This document shows, piece after piece, positions 1 to 6,072 of a stretch of DNA of 6,072 bases. Below the pieces are notes generated by a model. It was not told where the DNA came from and ran no database searches. It saw only the letters and a list, made by a program, of their open reading frames with translations. This DNA is from Anaerolineae bacterium. Lineage in GTDB: Bacteria > Chloroflexota > Anaerolineae > Promineifilales > Promineifilaceae. Location of the stretch: assembly GCA_014879345.1 (NCBI GenBank), contig JACSSI010000331.1:1-6072 (forward strand), written 5' to 3'. The translations under genes and the position numbers were made by a program. The first letter of the stretch is position 1; the number at the start of each line of letters is the position of its first letter.

Positions 1-1660
1 GTTGGTTTTCTTGCATGGTTCTATTTTGGCGTGCATTCATAATAGCAATTGCCAATTGCCCCGCCAATACAGAGAACGCTGGTAATACATCTTCAGTCAG
101 GCTATTTGCTTTCGTGCTTTGTAAGTCGATCACACCCAAAACATCATCTTCAACCAGCAAAGGCACAACCATTTCTGAGCGAGTATCTGGCAGTAACGGA
201 TGGGGACGAAAATTAGCGCTTTCTTGTGTATTGGAAACGATTACGGCTTGTTTTTTGTATGCCGCAGAGCCATTGAGCGACTGTTCATTGATAGGCAGGG
301 TGTGGCCTGTTTCTAATAAACGAGAGCCGGCAAACCCATCACTCGCACGTAAAATGAGATTTTCCCTTTTTGCATCAGCCAAATAAATTTGCACTTGATA
401 GAGGTTGAATTGATCTTTCATCGAGATTACTGCTTCATTTAATACGTCCTTAAGTTCCCGTGCCTGAGAAACTTGACGGCCAATATCGGCAGCTAAATTC
501 AAGTCTTGCGTTCTGTCTGTGATGCGTTGTTCTAGATTTTCGACCAAGTCGCGTAACTGCCTGGTCATGTTGTTGAACGTATGAGCCAGGGTACCAGTTT
601 CATCTTTGCTCTCTTCGCGTGCTGTAACGGTGAGATTACCCTGGCTGATTTCTTGGGCAACGGCCGTTAACCTGACAATAGGTGAGGCAATCGCGCGCGA
701 CAGGAACAGCGCCAACACAAATGAGAAGAGTAGAGCCACAGCACTTGCTATCAAAACATTCGCTTGTGCAGATGCCAAGGCTTCATTTACATCACGCGTG
801 GCATAGTCTGTAACGACCTCCCGGATAGGATTCAGACGTAATTCCAGGTTTTCCATTTCCTCTAATAGTGCCAGCGTGTTTTCGTGAGAGTCCAGAGTTG
901 CACGCCCTATCGTGTCTGTCTCTTGTAATAACACAACCAGGGCTGCTAATAATTCTCCCTCATTTGCTTCATCTTCTTCTAGCGTTCCTTCTAATTCAGT
1001 CAGGGTTGCCTCTGCACGTGCTTTGGCATCCTCATAAGCGCGCGCCGCTTCAGCATCTCCCGTTAACAAGTAGCTCTGGACACTCAACTCCATTAAATGA
1101 ATATCATCTTCAAGGCGATTGACTGAATCTTTGGTGGGGAGAGCATCTTCAATTAACTCATCTAATGCTCCAGATTCGATGCTTTCCTCAACTTCCACAT
1201 CGACACGGTTACTGATTTCCTGGAATAAGCTCTCATTGTCGGCAAGATTTTCACCGAGAGATTCAATGTTATTCTTCGTATTTTTATGAGAGGCCACCAA
1301 ACGCAGCGACATATCTGCGCTTTCAGAAGCCAAATTTGCTAACTCATTGAAGGGTTCTACTTCATCTTCATCATCACTCAACTTGCGCAGCCCGTTTACG
1401 GTTATTGTGAGCGACTCAATATGATCATCCAGTTGTTCTGGTTCTTCGTCGTCAGCAAAATACTCCATTGCTTCCCGTTGAGTATCGGAAATAAGCTGAG
1501 TGGTTTGACCAATCGTTTGTAACGTAGGCAGTGCATCGTCAGAAATACGTTGCAATGCTAATTGATAGCCCCAATAAATGGTCAGACCGCTTACCAAGGA
1601 GATAAGCACAAAACTGATAATCAATTTATTTCTAATTTTGATGTTTTTGAATTTGTTCAT
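1..1660 (-). CDS. Membrane sensor protein: acidic outer helical domain, HAMP and GAF (gene A, 3' end missing)
   Basis: I translated this frame by hand: 553 codons run open from ATG at 1660 off the left edge. The start follows a purine-rich GAAGAGAA six bases upstream and gives a typical sensor N-terminus, a basic stretch and then a membrane helix (residues about 11-31). Residues 32-300 form an acidic, helix-rich outer domain; its second half has a YLLTGD motif resembling CHASE3 domains. A second membrane helix (about 301-320) leads into a HAMP domain (321-373, with P327 and a DETG motif at 353-356), a coiled connector (374-400) and a GAF domain (400-545) with LPDTRSEMVVPL. Such proteins sense an outside signal, relay it through HAMP and combine it with a cytosolic GAF ligand. 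The C-terminus lies outside, so a kinase, cyclase or other output cannot be excluded. Domain calls are secure; the ligand is unknown. Confidence 0.9.
   Translation of the reverse strand, partial: MNKFKNIKIRNKLIISFVLISLVSGLTIYWGYQLALQRISDDALPTLQTIGQTTQLISDTQREAMEYFADDEEPEQLDDHIESLTITVNGLRKLSDDEDEVEPFNELANLASESADMSLRLVASHKNTKNNIESLGENLADNESLFQEISNRVDVEVEESIESGALDELIEDALPTKDSVNRLEDDIHLMELSVQSYLLTGDAEAARAYEDAKARAEATLTELEGTLEEDEANEGELLAALVVLLQETDTIGRATLDSHENTLALLEEMENLELRLNPIREVVTDYATRDVNEALASAQANVLIASAVALLFSFVLALFLSRAIASPIVRLTAVAQEISQGNLTVTAREESKDETGTLAHTFNNMTRQLRDLVENLEQRITDRTQDLNLAADIGRQVSQARELKDVLNEAVISMKDQFNLYQVQIYLADAKRENLILRASDGFAGSRLLETGHTLPINEQSLNGSAAYKKQAVIVSNTQESANFRPHPLLPDTRSEMVVPLLVEDDVLGVIDLQSTKANSLTEDVLPAFSVLAGQLAIAIMNARQNRTMQENQ
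659..668. repeat. AACGGCCGTT palindrome, copy 1
   Basis: An exact 10-base palindrome inside gene A, at the start of HAMP, where its ACG GCC GTT reads Thr-Ala-Val. It is one of three exact copies in the window; two near copies lie at 2751-2760 and 4367-4376. Confidence 0.7.
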
Positions 1661-1666
1661 ATCAAA

Positions 1667-1674
1667 TTCTCTTC
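1667..1674 (-). promoter_or_regulatory. Ribosome-binding site of gene A
   Basis: The minus strand reads GAAGAGAA, then the six bases TTTGAT, then the ATG at 1660. The match to the Shine-Dalgarno consensus is modest, but the AAGAGA core and spacing closely resemble the site in front of gene B, which supports both starts. Confidence 0.5.
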
Positions 1675-1730
1675 ACTTTATTTCCGAATAGTTTGGCAGA
1701 TAATAGTAGAATTGCCCTGATAGTGATTGG

Positions 1731-1772
1731 GGTTGTGCAGTGGTCATGATAACTAAAATCATCACTACAACC
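1731..1772 (-). promoter_or_regulatory. Imperfect 15-bp hairpin in the B-A spacer
   Basis: On the plus strand the left arm is ggttgt, gc, agtg, gtc, atgat and the right arm is atcat, cact, acaacc, around the seven-base loop aactaaa. The 6, 4 and 5 base-pair blocks pair perfectly, with a two-base and a three-base bulge both on the left arm. Neither strand has a T-run after the stem, so it does not look like an intrinsic terminator. In an operon transcript it could protect the 3' end of the gene B message, mark a processing site or modulate read-through into gene A. It could also be an operator-like inverted repeat. The pairing is seen directly; the role is inference. Confidence 0.4.
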
Positions 1773-1790
1773 GCAATTTCAACCGATTAC

Positions 1791-4700
1791 TTATTCTTCC
1801 TGCACCTTGTTTTTCTTGGGGTCTTTTAGATAAACAAAAGTTTCCAAGCCCAAAGCGCGGCCAATTTCCCGTGTTGCGGTTTGCAAAACAGCTTCCGCAT
1901 CCACGGCCGAGGCGACACGGGCAGAAACCTCACGTAAAATCTGCTCGCGTCGAGCCCGCGCTTGGGCATCTTGATAGAGTCGTTGTGATTGAGCTACCGT
2001 TGCCGCCTGACCAGCCAAACTCATAATTTGGCGTTTTTCACTTTCATTCATGTTATATATGGTCGAAGAGAGACCGAGTACAAAGCCAATCCACTGCTCG
2101 CCTATAACCAGAGGCGTGGTGATGGCTGACCGCATGCCCATGCCTTCCACAAATAATCGTCTGCTGTTCTCATCTACGCGAGGATCTGTGGTGAAATCAT
2201 CGATGACAAAAGGCGCGTCTCTTTGTAAGAATTGGGTCACGGGATACATATCTAATGAAAAAGTGGTGCCAATGGCTACCAGCGGTGCGCTGTTATCCTG
2301 CTGCCAGGAGGCCGTGACGGTTAATGATTCTGGTGGCGTATCTTGCCAAGGTTGATTGAATAGGATGAGGCTGGCGCGTTCCATGTTTTTGAGGGCGGTA
2401 GCCTGCACCAGTGATTTCAATATATCATGCAAGGAGGTGGCGCGAACCACATTTTCACTGCCAGTAAACAGCGCCTCTGTTTGGCTGCGGGCTGTTTCCG
2501 TTTCTTCAAACAGTCGCGCTCGTTCTAAAGCTTCTGCCACCTGGTCTGAGATGGATTCCAGGAGTTCTAAATCGTTTTGGGAGAGGGTTTTATCTTTTGT
2601 GTTTACCCCGATGCGGCCGATGGCCGTGCCGCGAACGGATAGGGGATAAACTATGTTGTTGTTTTCATGGTTGCCATTTTCTGGAGATGTTTCTGCAAGA
2701 ATGGGCAGGATTTCGTTTTCTGCTATTTGGAAGCCTTTTGTTGGGCGGTTAACGGCCGTCATATAAGCCTGCCACCCTTCACGAGTTAGCGCACGTTGCA
2801 AGGCATTCACCTCATCCAGGGCGGCTTGCGTTTGTTCATATTGTTCTGCGTTTTGCAGGGCGACGGCGATCTGGGAGGCTAATGTTGTTTGGATGTTGAC
2901 ATCTTCCGGGGTAAACCCGTTTTCTTCTGAAGATTGAATATCCATAACGCCAATGAGTCGCTTGCCGACGACGAGGGGGACAGCCATCTCTGAACGAGTG
3001 TCAGGCAAAAGCGGATGAGCCAGGAAGCTGGGGTCTGCTTTGACATTGGCAACAACTAACCCTTGCCGTTCCCGGGCAGCGCGGGCGACCAGTGAGCGTG
3101 GTGCAGACAATGGGATTTGACGAGTTTCACTCACCATTTGCCGCCCAATCTCACCAGCACCAGCAGAAAGCACGAGCGCATCAATCATCTCATCATAAAG
3201 ATAGATGTGGGCATGATAGAAGTTGAATTTCGTTTTGGTGAGGTCTACCACGTTTTGCAGCAGTTGCTGCGTATCCTGTTGACTAGTGATGGCTGTGCCT
3301 ACTTCTGCTACCGTTTGCAGCCCTTCTACGGTGGCCTGTACACGATCTAGCAGGCGGCGGTTGGCAATGTAGTCTGTGACACGCCGACCAATGCTGCCAA
3401 TGAGGGCGCTTTCTTCATTGATGAAGGATTGTTTTTCTGTATAGGCGATGTAGATGCGGCCTATTTGTTCGTCTTCGAGACGAAGTCCTTCTACTATCTG
3501 ACTGGGCAGGTTGATGGCTTCTGGATCGCCGTAGACTTTATCATGGACGGTGATAGCCACTTTGCAGAGGTCTGCATGTTGCATGCCAGCGGGAATACGG
3601 TTGGCGATGAAAGTGAGAAATTCTTCTAAAGTAGGCTGTTCGTCTGTTTTTTGACCGATTTCGTTGAGCAAATTCAACTCTTTTACACGTTCGTTTAACA
3701 TGCGTTCGGCTTCTTTTTGCTCTGTAATGTCTTCGGAAATACCAAGTAAAAATAAGGGGTTGCCCTCATCATCAAAAATTGGCACATTGAGGGTATGCAA
3801 CACACGTGGCCCATGGGGTGTTGGCGCGATCTCTTCTGGCACGTCGAACAAGACACCCTTTTCCAAGGTGGCTCGGTCTGCATTCATATAGATATGCGCC
3901 ATATCGGGGTAAATATCTAAATCTGTTTTTCCAATAACCTCTTCTGTGGGTATGCCTAATAATTCAGCGCCTGCTTTATTCCAGCGCAGGTAGCGTAAAT
4001 CTTTAGCATCTTTGACAAAAAGTCTGGTGGGCAGATTTTCAAGGACTGTATCCAGAAAGGCTGCGTTTTCTTGGACTTGTTTTGTGTTTGCTTGCAATTC
4101 CTGGGTGAGTCGCTCTTGTTCCTTGAATAAGGCTGCATTTTGCAGGGTGATGGCGAGCTGTCCGGCCAAAACCTCAAAGGCAGACAAGTTGTCTTCGTTT
4201 AACCCGCCAGCGGTTTGGGATTGGAGGTCTAACACGCCGAGTACTTTGTTGCCTACGAGCAGGGGGATTGCCATTTCTGACCGTGTATAGGGCAAGGAGG
4301 GGTTGGGCTGGAAGATGGGGGATTGGGCTGTGTCGGCCACAATGACGGGCTTTTTTTCCAGGGCGGCACGGCCGTTTATGGAGCGTGTATCGATGTTTAG
4401 TTGATGGCCTCTTTTTATGAGAGATTCAGCCACGATACCGGTGCCAGCGCTTAATTTTAGGGTGGTATTTTCTGCATCTTCGTTGACGAGGTAGATTTGG
4501 GTGTAATATAGATCGAAGCGAGACCGAATGCGTTCAACGGCCGTTGTCAATAACTCATCCAAATCACGAATTTGTGAAATATCTCGGCCAAGTTCAGAGG
4601 CTAATGTCAGGTCTCTGGTTTGCTCTGTGACACGGTCTTCCAGTTGTTCTTGAATGGTTTGGAGTTCCTGGTTGCTGGCTGCCAGGGATTGTTCGCTTTC

Positions 4701-5270
4701 CCTGGCGTTTTTAAGGGCGCGGCTCAAGGAGTTGATGATCAGGGTGAGTAAAATAGCGATGATGAGGAAAACAAGGGTGGTATCGACGGCCAGATTGAAA
4801 GGATCATCAAACCGGGTTTTCAACAGTTCATTAGCTTCGGCATAGGCAAAGAACCAGCCGACGCCTATGGTAAAAAATGTGACTAATGCACCCGCTTTCC
4901 AGCCTTCAAGTAGGCCGGCAAGCAAAATGACGATGATGAGCGCGGTGAAGCCAATATCTTTCAGACCATTGGCGCCCCAGGATACCATGACTAAGGCGAT
5001 CCAGGCTGAGGCAATGAGAATATGGCTAATGGTCCGCACCTGGCCACGGCTTAAAATTGCTTTTAGACCAATGGCGATAACCAGTAAAATGCTCAGGACA
5101 ATGGTGCTGTTGGCAGAAATGCCTACGGAGCGACTCGCTAATTGGATGGTCAAATAAGCGCCCAACAGCAAAATGATGGTTATGAGTACGGCGTTTAGCA
5201 GCTCGGCGACGCGGGTTTTATCGGGGTCGTCAAATGTTGGTGGTTTGAACCAATTTTTTATGGTATTCAT
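1791..5270 (-). CDS. Six-helix membrane sensor with GAF-PAS-GAF-GAF-GAF-GAF chain and no catalytic domain (gene B)
   Basis: This complete 1159-residue protein starts with about six membrane helices (about 24-43, 55-74, 80-98, 106-122, 126-143, 163-182), then a coiled coil (183-222). Next come a canonical GAF (225-380, LPYTRSEMAIPL), a PAS domain with its PAC end (402-516, ending in ISEDITEQKEAE), a short atypical GAF (about 525-640), a second canonical GAF (645-810, LPDTRSEMAVPL), a short GAF-like module (about 812-925, with an LTREGW motif) and a divergent GAF (930-1100). The end is a helical tail (1102-1148). It probably sits in the inner membrane and integrates several small-molecule or redox signals. 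I see no H-box, ATPase, GGDEF, EAL or HTH motif, so output must pass through a partner. It starts 3 bases after gene C and shares its C-terminal 240 residues with it. The only cysteine is C569. GAF and PAS calls are firm; ligands are unknown. Confidence 0.95.
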   Translation of the reverse strand: MNTIKNWFKPPTFDDPDKTRVAELLNAVLITIILLLGAYLTIQLASRSVGISANSTIVLSILLVIAIGLKAILSRGQVRTISHILIASAWIALVMVSWGANGLKDIGFTALIIVILLAGLLEGWKAGALVTFFTIGVGWFFAYAEANELLKTRFDDPFNLAVDTTLVFLIIAILLTLIINSLSRALKNARESEQSLAASNQELQTIQEQLEDRVTEQTRDLTLASELGRDISQIRDLDELLTTAVERIRSRFDLYYTQIYLVNEDAENTTLKLSAGTGIVAESLIKRGHQLNIDTRSINGRAALEKKPVIVADTAQSPIFQPNPSLPYTRSEMAIPLLVGNKVLGVLDLQSQTAGGLNEDNLSAFEVLAGQLAITLQNAALFKEQERLTQELQANTKQVQENAAFLDTVLENLPTRLFVKDAKDLRYLRWNKAGAELLGIPTEEVIGKTDLDIYPDMAHIYMNADRATLEKGVLFDVPEEIAPTPHGPRVLHTLNVPIFDDEGNPLFLLGISEDITEQKEAERMLNERVKELNLLNEIGQKTDEQPTLEEFLTFIANRIPAGMQHADLCKVAITVHDKVYGDPEAINLPSQIVEGLRLEDEQIGRIYIAYTEKQSFINEESALIGSIGRRVTDYIANRRLLDRVQATVEGLQTVAEVGTAITSQQDTQQLLQNVVDLTKTKFNFYHAHIYLYDEMIDALVLSAGAGEIGRQMVSETRQIPLSAPRSLVARAARERQGLVVANVKADPSFLAHPLLPDTRSEMAVPLVVGKRLIGVMDIQSSEENGFTPEDVNIQTTLASQIAVALQNAEQYEQTQAALDEVNALQRALTREGWQAYMTAVNRPTKGFQIAENEILPILAETSPENGNHENNNIVYPLSVRGTAIGRIGVNTKDKTLSQNDLELLESISDQVAEALERARLFEETETARSQTEALFTGSENVVRATSLHDILKSLVQATALKNMERASLILFNQPWQDTPPESLTVTASWQQDNSAPLVAIGTTFSLDMYPVTQFLQRDAPFVIDDFTTDPRVDENSRRLFVEGMGMRSAITTPLVIGEQWIGFVLGLSSTIYNMNESEKRQIMSLAGQAATVAQSQRLYQDAQARARREQILREVSARVASAVDAEAVLQTATREIGRALGLETFVYLKDPKKNKVQEE
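4536..4545. repeat. AACGGCCGTT palindrome, copy 2
   Basis: An exact copy inside gene B, in the first helix of its first GAF domain, again read as Thr-Ala-Val in the minus-strand frame. Confidence 0.7.
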
Positions 5271-5273
5271 CAG

Positions 5274-6072
5274 CTATCTCTCTTGTCCTGAGCCGTTTTC
5301 AGGCTGCATCTCTTGCGTGGCAGTGGGTTCCGGTTTATCCAGGTAGACAAAGGAGTCTACCCCCATGATGCGATTAACTTCTTTAACGGCCGTTTTCATA
5401 ATAGATTCAGCATCCGGAGCCGCATAAACTTTGGCGCTCACTTCACGCAGCAGTTGTTCACGGCGGGCTCTTTGCTGCGTAACAGTAAACAAACGCTGCG
5501 TTTGGCTGACTGTTGCTGCCTGACTAACCAAACTGCTTATTTGTCGAATCTCTTCATCATGAAAGGTGCGTGGCGATGAGGCTTGTGCTGCCATAATGCC
5601 AATCCACTGCCCACCAGCAATCAAGGGGAAAATGAGGAGGCTGCGCACTTTAAGCATGGTTGAAATAAAAGTACGAGTATCTTTGTCTATACGCTCGTCT
5701 TTTAAAACATCCCCACAGACAAAGGCTTGTTCTGGATGAAGATAAGGCAAGAGGGGGAACTGTTGTAATTCAATAGCAGAATCTGACAATGTTTTTGGTA
5801 ATTGTCCATCCTGTACCCACATGGCTCCCACAGTTATTGATTTTGGCGGAGTAGAGATCCAGGCGGTGTCAAAAAACATCAGGTTAATTTGTTCAAGCTT
5901 TTTCAAGGATGTATTTACAACAATTGCTTCTAAAACCTCATCTAACGAGTTGGCTTGAATCACTTGCTCACTGCCTGCATAAAGCGTATTCATTTGTTCA
6001 CGCGCTATTTCCATCTCTTCAAACAAACGTGCGCGATCCAGAGCACTCGCCACTTGCTGCGACATCGCCTTG
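5274..6072 (-). CDS. GAF-domain sensor protein, C-terminal part (gene C, 5' end missing)
   Basis: The frame stays open to the right edge: two more codons (Lys, Ala) precede the first visible ATG at 6065. That ATG falls in the middle of a GAF closing helix (QQVASALDRARLFEE), so it is internal and the real start lies beyond the window. The 265 visible residues comprise the end of one GAF, a complete divergent GAF (roughly 5480-5990), a conserved helical tail (about 5340-5480, with REQLLREVSAKV and FVYL) and a loose polar end of about 20 residues. From QVASAL onward it aligns without a gap to the C-terminus of gene B over 242 residues (107 identical by my count), so the missing part probably resembles gene B too. 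No catalytic domain follows the GAF. It would act as a sensory subunit; whether it has membrane helices cannot be seen. Confidence 0.9.
   Translation of the reverse strand, partial: KAMSQQVASALDRARLFEEMEIAREQMNTLYAGSEQVIQANSLDEVLEAIVVNTSLKKLEQINLMFFDTAWISTPPKSITVGAMWVQDGQLPKTLSDSAIELQQFPLLPYLHPEQAFVCGDVLKDERIDKDTRTFISTMLKVRSLLIFPLIAGGQWIGIMAAQASSPRTFHDEEIRQISSLVSQAATVSQTQRLFTVTQQRARREQLLREVSAKVYAAPDAESIMKTAVKEVNRIMGVDSFVYLDKPEPTATQEMQPENGSGQER
5277..5284 (-). promoter_or_regulatory. Ribosome-binding site of gene B inside the end of gene C
   Basis: The minus strand reads AAGAGAGA, then TAGCTG, then the gene B ATG at 5270. TAG is the stop of gene C, so the site lies within its last codons. Ribosomes finishing gene C are placed to start gene B, which implies translational coupling and fixes the gene B start. 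Confidence 0.65.
5385..5394. repeat. AACGGCCGTT palindrome, copy 3
   Basis: An exact copy inside gene C, in the conserved C-terminal tail module, read as Thr-Ala-Val. The equivalent position in the gene B tail does not carry the palindrome, so it is not simply inherited from the shared ancestor of the two genes. Confidence 0.7.

Larger units (their letters stand above)
1661..1790 (-). other. Intergenic spacer between genes B and A
   Basis: These 130 bases lie between the TAA stop of gene B (1791-1793) and the ATG of gene A. They hold a 42-base imperfect hairpin and the gene A ribosome-binding site. A possible -10 box, TATTAT on the minus strand (1700-1705), would place a transcript start about 30 bases before the ATG. 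The hexamer 17 bases upstream of it (AATCAC) is a poor -35, so a separate gene A promoter is only possible. No open reading frame or RNA gene is apparent. Confidence 0.6.

Noticed and set aside
868..1122. Plus-strand reading frame with a hydrophobic, leucine-rich product.
   Set aside because: It lies wholly opposite the outer domain of gene A. Its leucines come from the reverse complement of Glu-rich codons. It has no homology I recognise and no ribosome-binding site.
1700..1705. TATTAT as a firm -10 promoter element for gene A.
   Set aside because: No acceptable -35 hexamer lies at the right distance, and AT-rich hexamers are common in such spacers. It is kept only as a possibility in the spacer entry.
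1731..1772. Intrinsic terminator after gene B.
   Set aside because: The stem is bulged, is not GC-rich, and has no T-run after it on either strand.
4867..5157. Plus-strand reading frame opposite the membrane domain of gene B.
   Set aside because: It is an antisense shadow of a well-supported coding frame, and its composition is explained by the complement of hydrophobic codons.
5271..5276. Genes C and B as one gene split by a stop codon.
   Set aside because: Gene B begins with its own ribosome-binding site and a membrane N-terminus, and the end of gene C matches the natural C-terminus of gene B. They are two adjacent genes.
6063..6065. ATG as the start of gene C.
   Set aside because: The frame continues open upstream and the ATG falls inside a GAF closing helix that aligns with an internal part of gene B, so it is an internal methionine.

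Overview
The window holds three consecutive protein genes, all read from the minus strand and packed with almost no spacer. Two of them run off the window edges. Each encodes a multi-domain signal-sensing protein built mainly of GAF domains. In transcription order (right to left) they are: gene C (5274-6072, 5' end missing), the last part of a GAF-repeat protein; gene B (1791-5270, complete, 1159 residues), a six-helix membrane sensor with a chain of GAF and PAS domains; and gene A (1-1660, 3' end missing, 553 residues visible), a two-helix membrane sensor with a large acidic outer domain, HAMP and GAF. The letters are local labels only; no gene symbol can be justified.

Genes C and B are separated by 3 bases (stop TAG, then CTG, then ATG), and B's ribosome-binding site lies inside the end of C, so the pair is almost certainly co-transcribed and translationally coupled. 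A 130-base gap with an imperfect hairpin separates B from A, which could be the operon's third gene or have its own promoter. No histidine kinase, GGDEF, EAL, phosphatase, methyl-accepting or DNA-binding domain is visible in any of the three. B and C instead end in the same short conserved helical tail. The most economical reading is a set of membrane and cytosolic sensory subunits that pass their signal to a partner encoded outside the window, but that is inference.

The likely host is a Chloroflexota bacterium (Anaerolineae or Ardenticatenia type). This rests on the long multi-GAF architecture and on GAF sequences of the LPxTRSEMAxPL type, which I associate with that group. No rRNA or marker gene is present to confirm it. 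The palindrome AACGGCCGTT occurs three times exactly and twice with one mismatch in 6 kb, far above chance, and may be a genome-wide signature of the host.

The plus strand carries no credible gene. I saw no tRNA, rRNA, mobile element, CRISPR array or convincing terminator.
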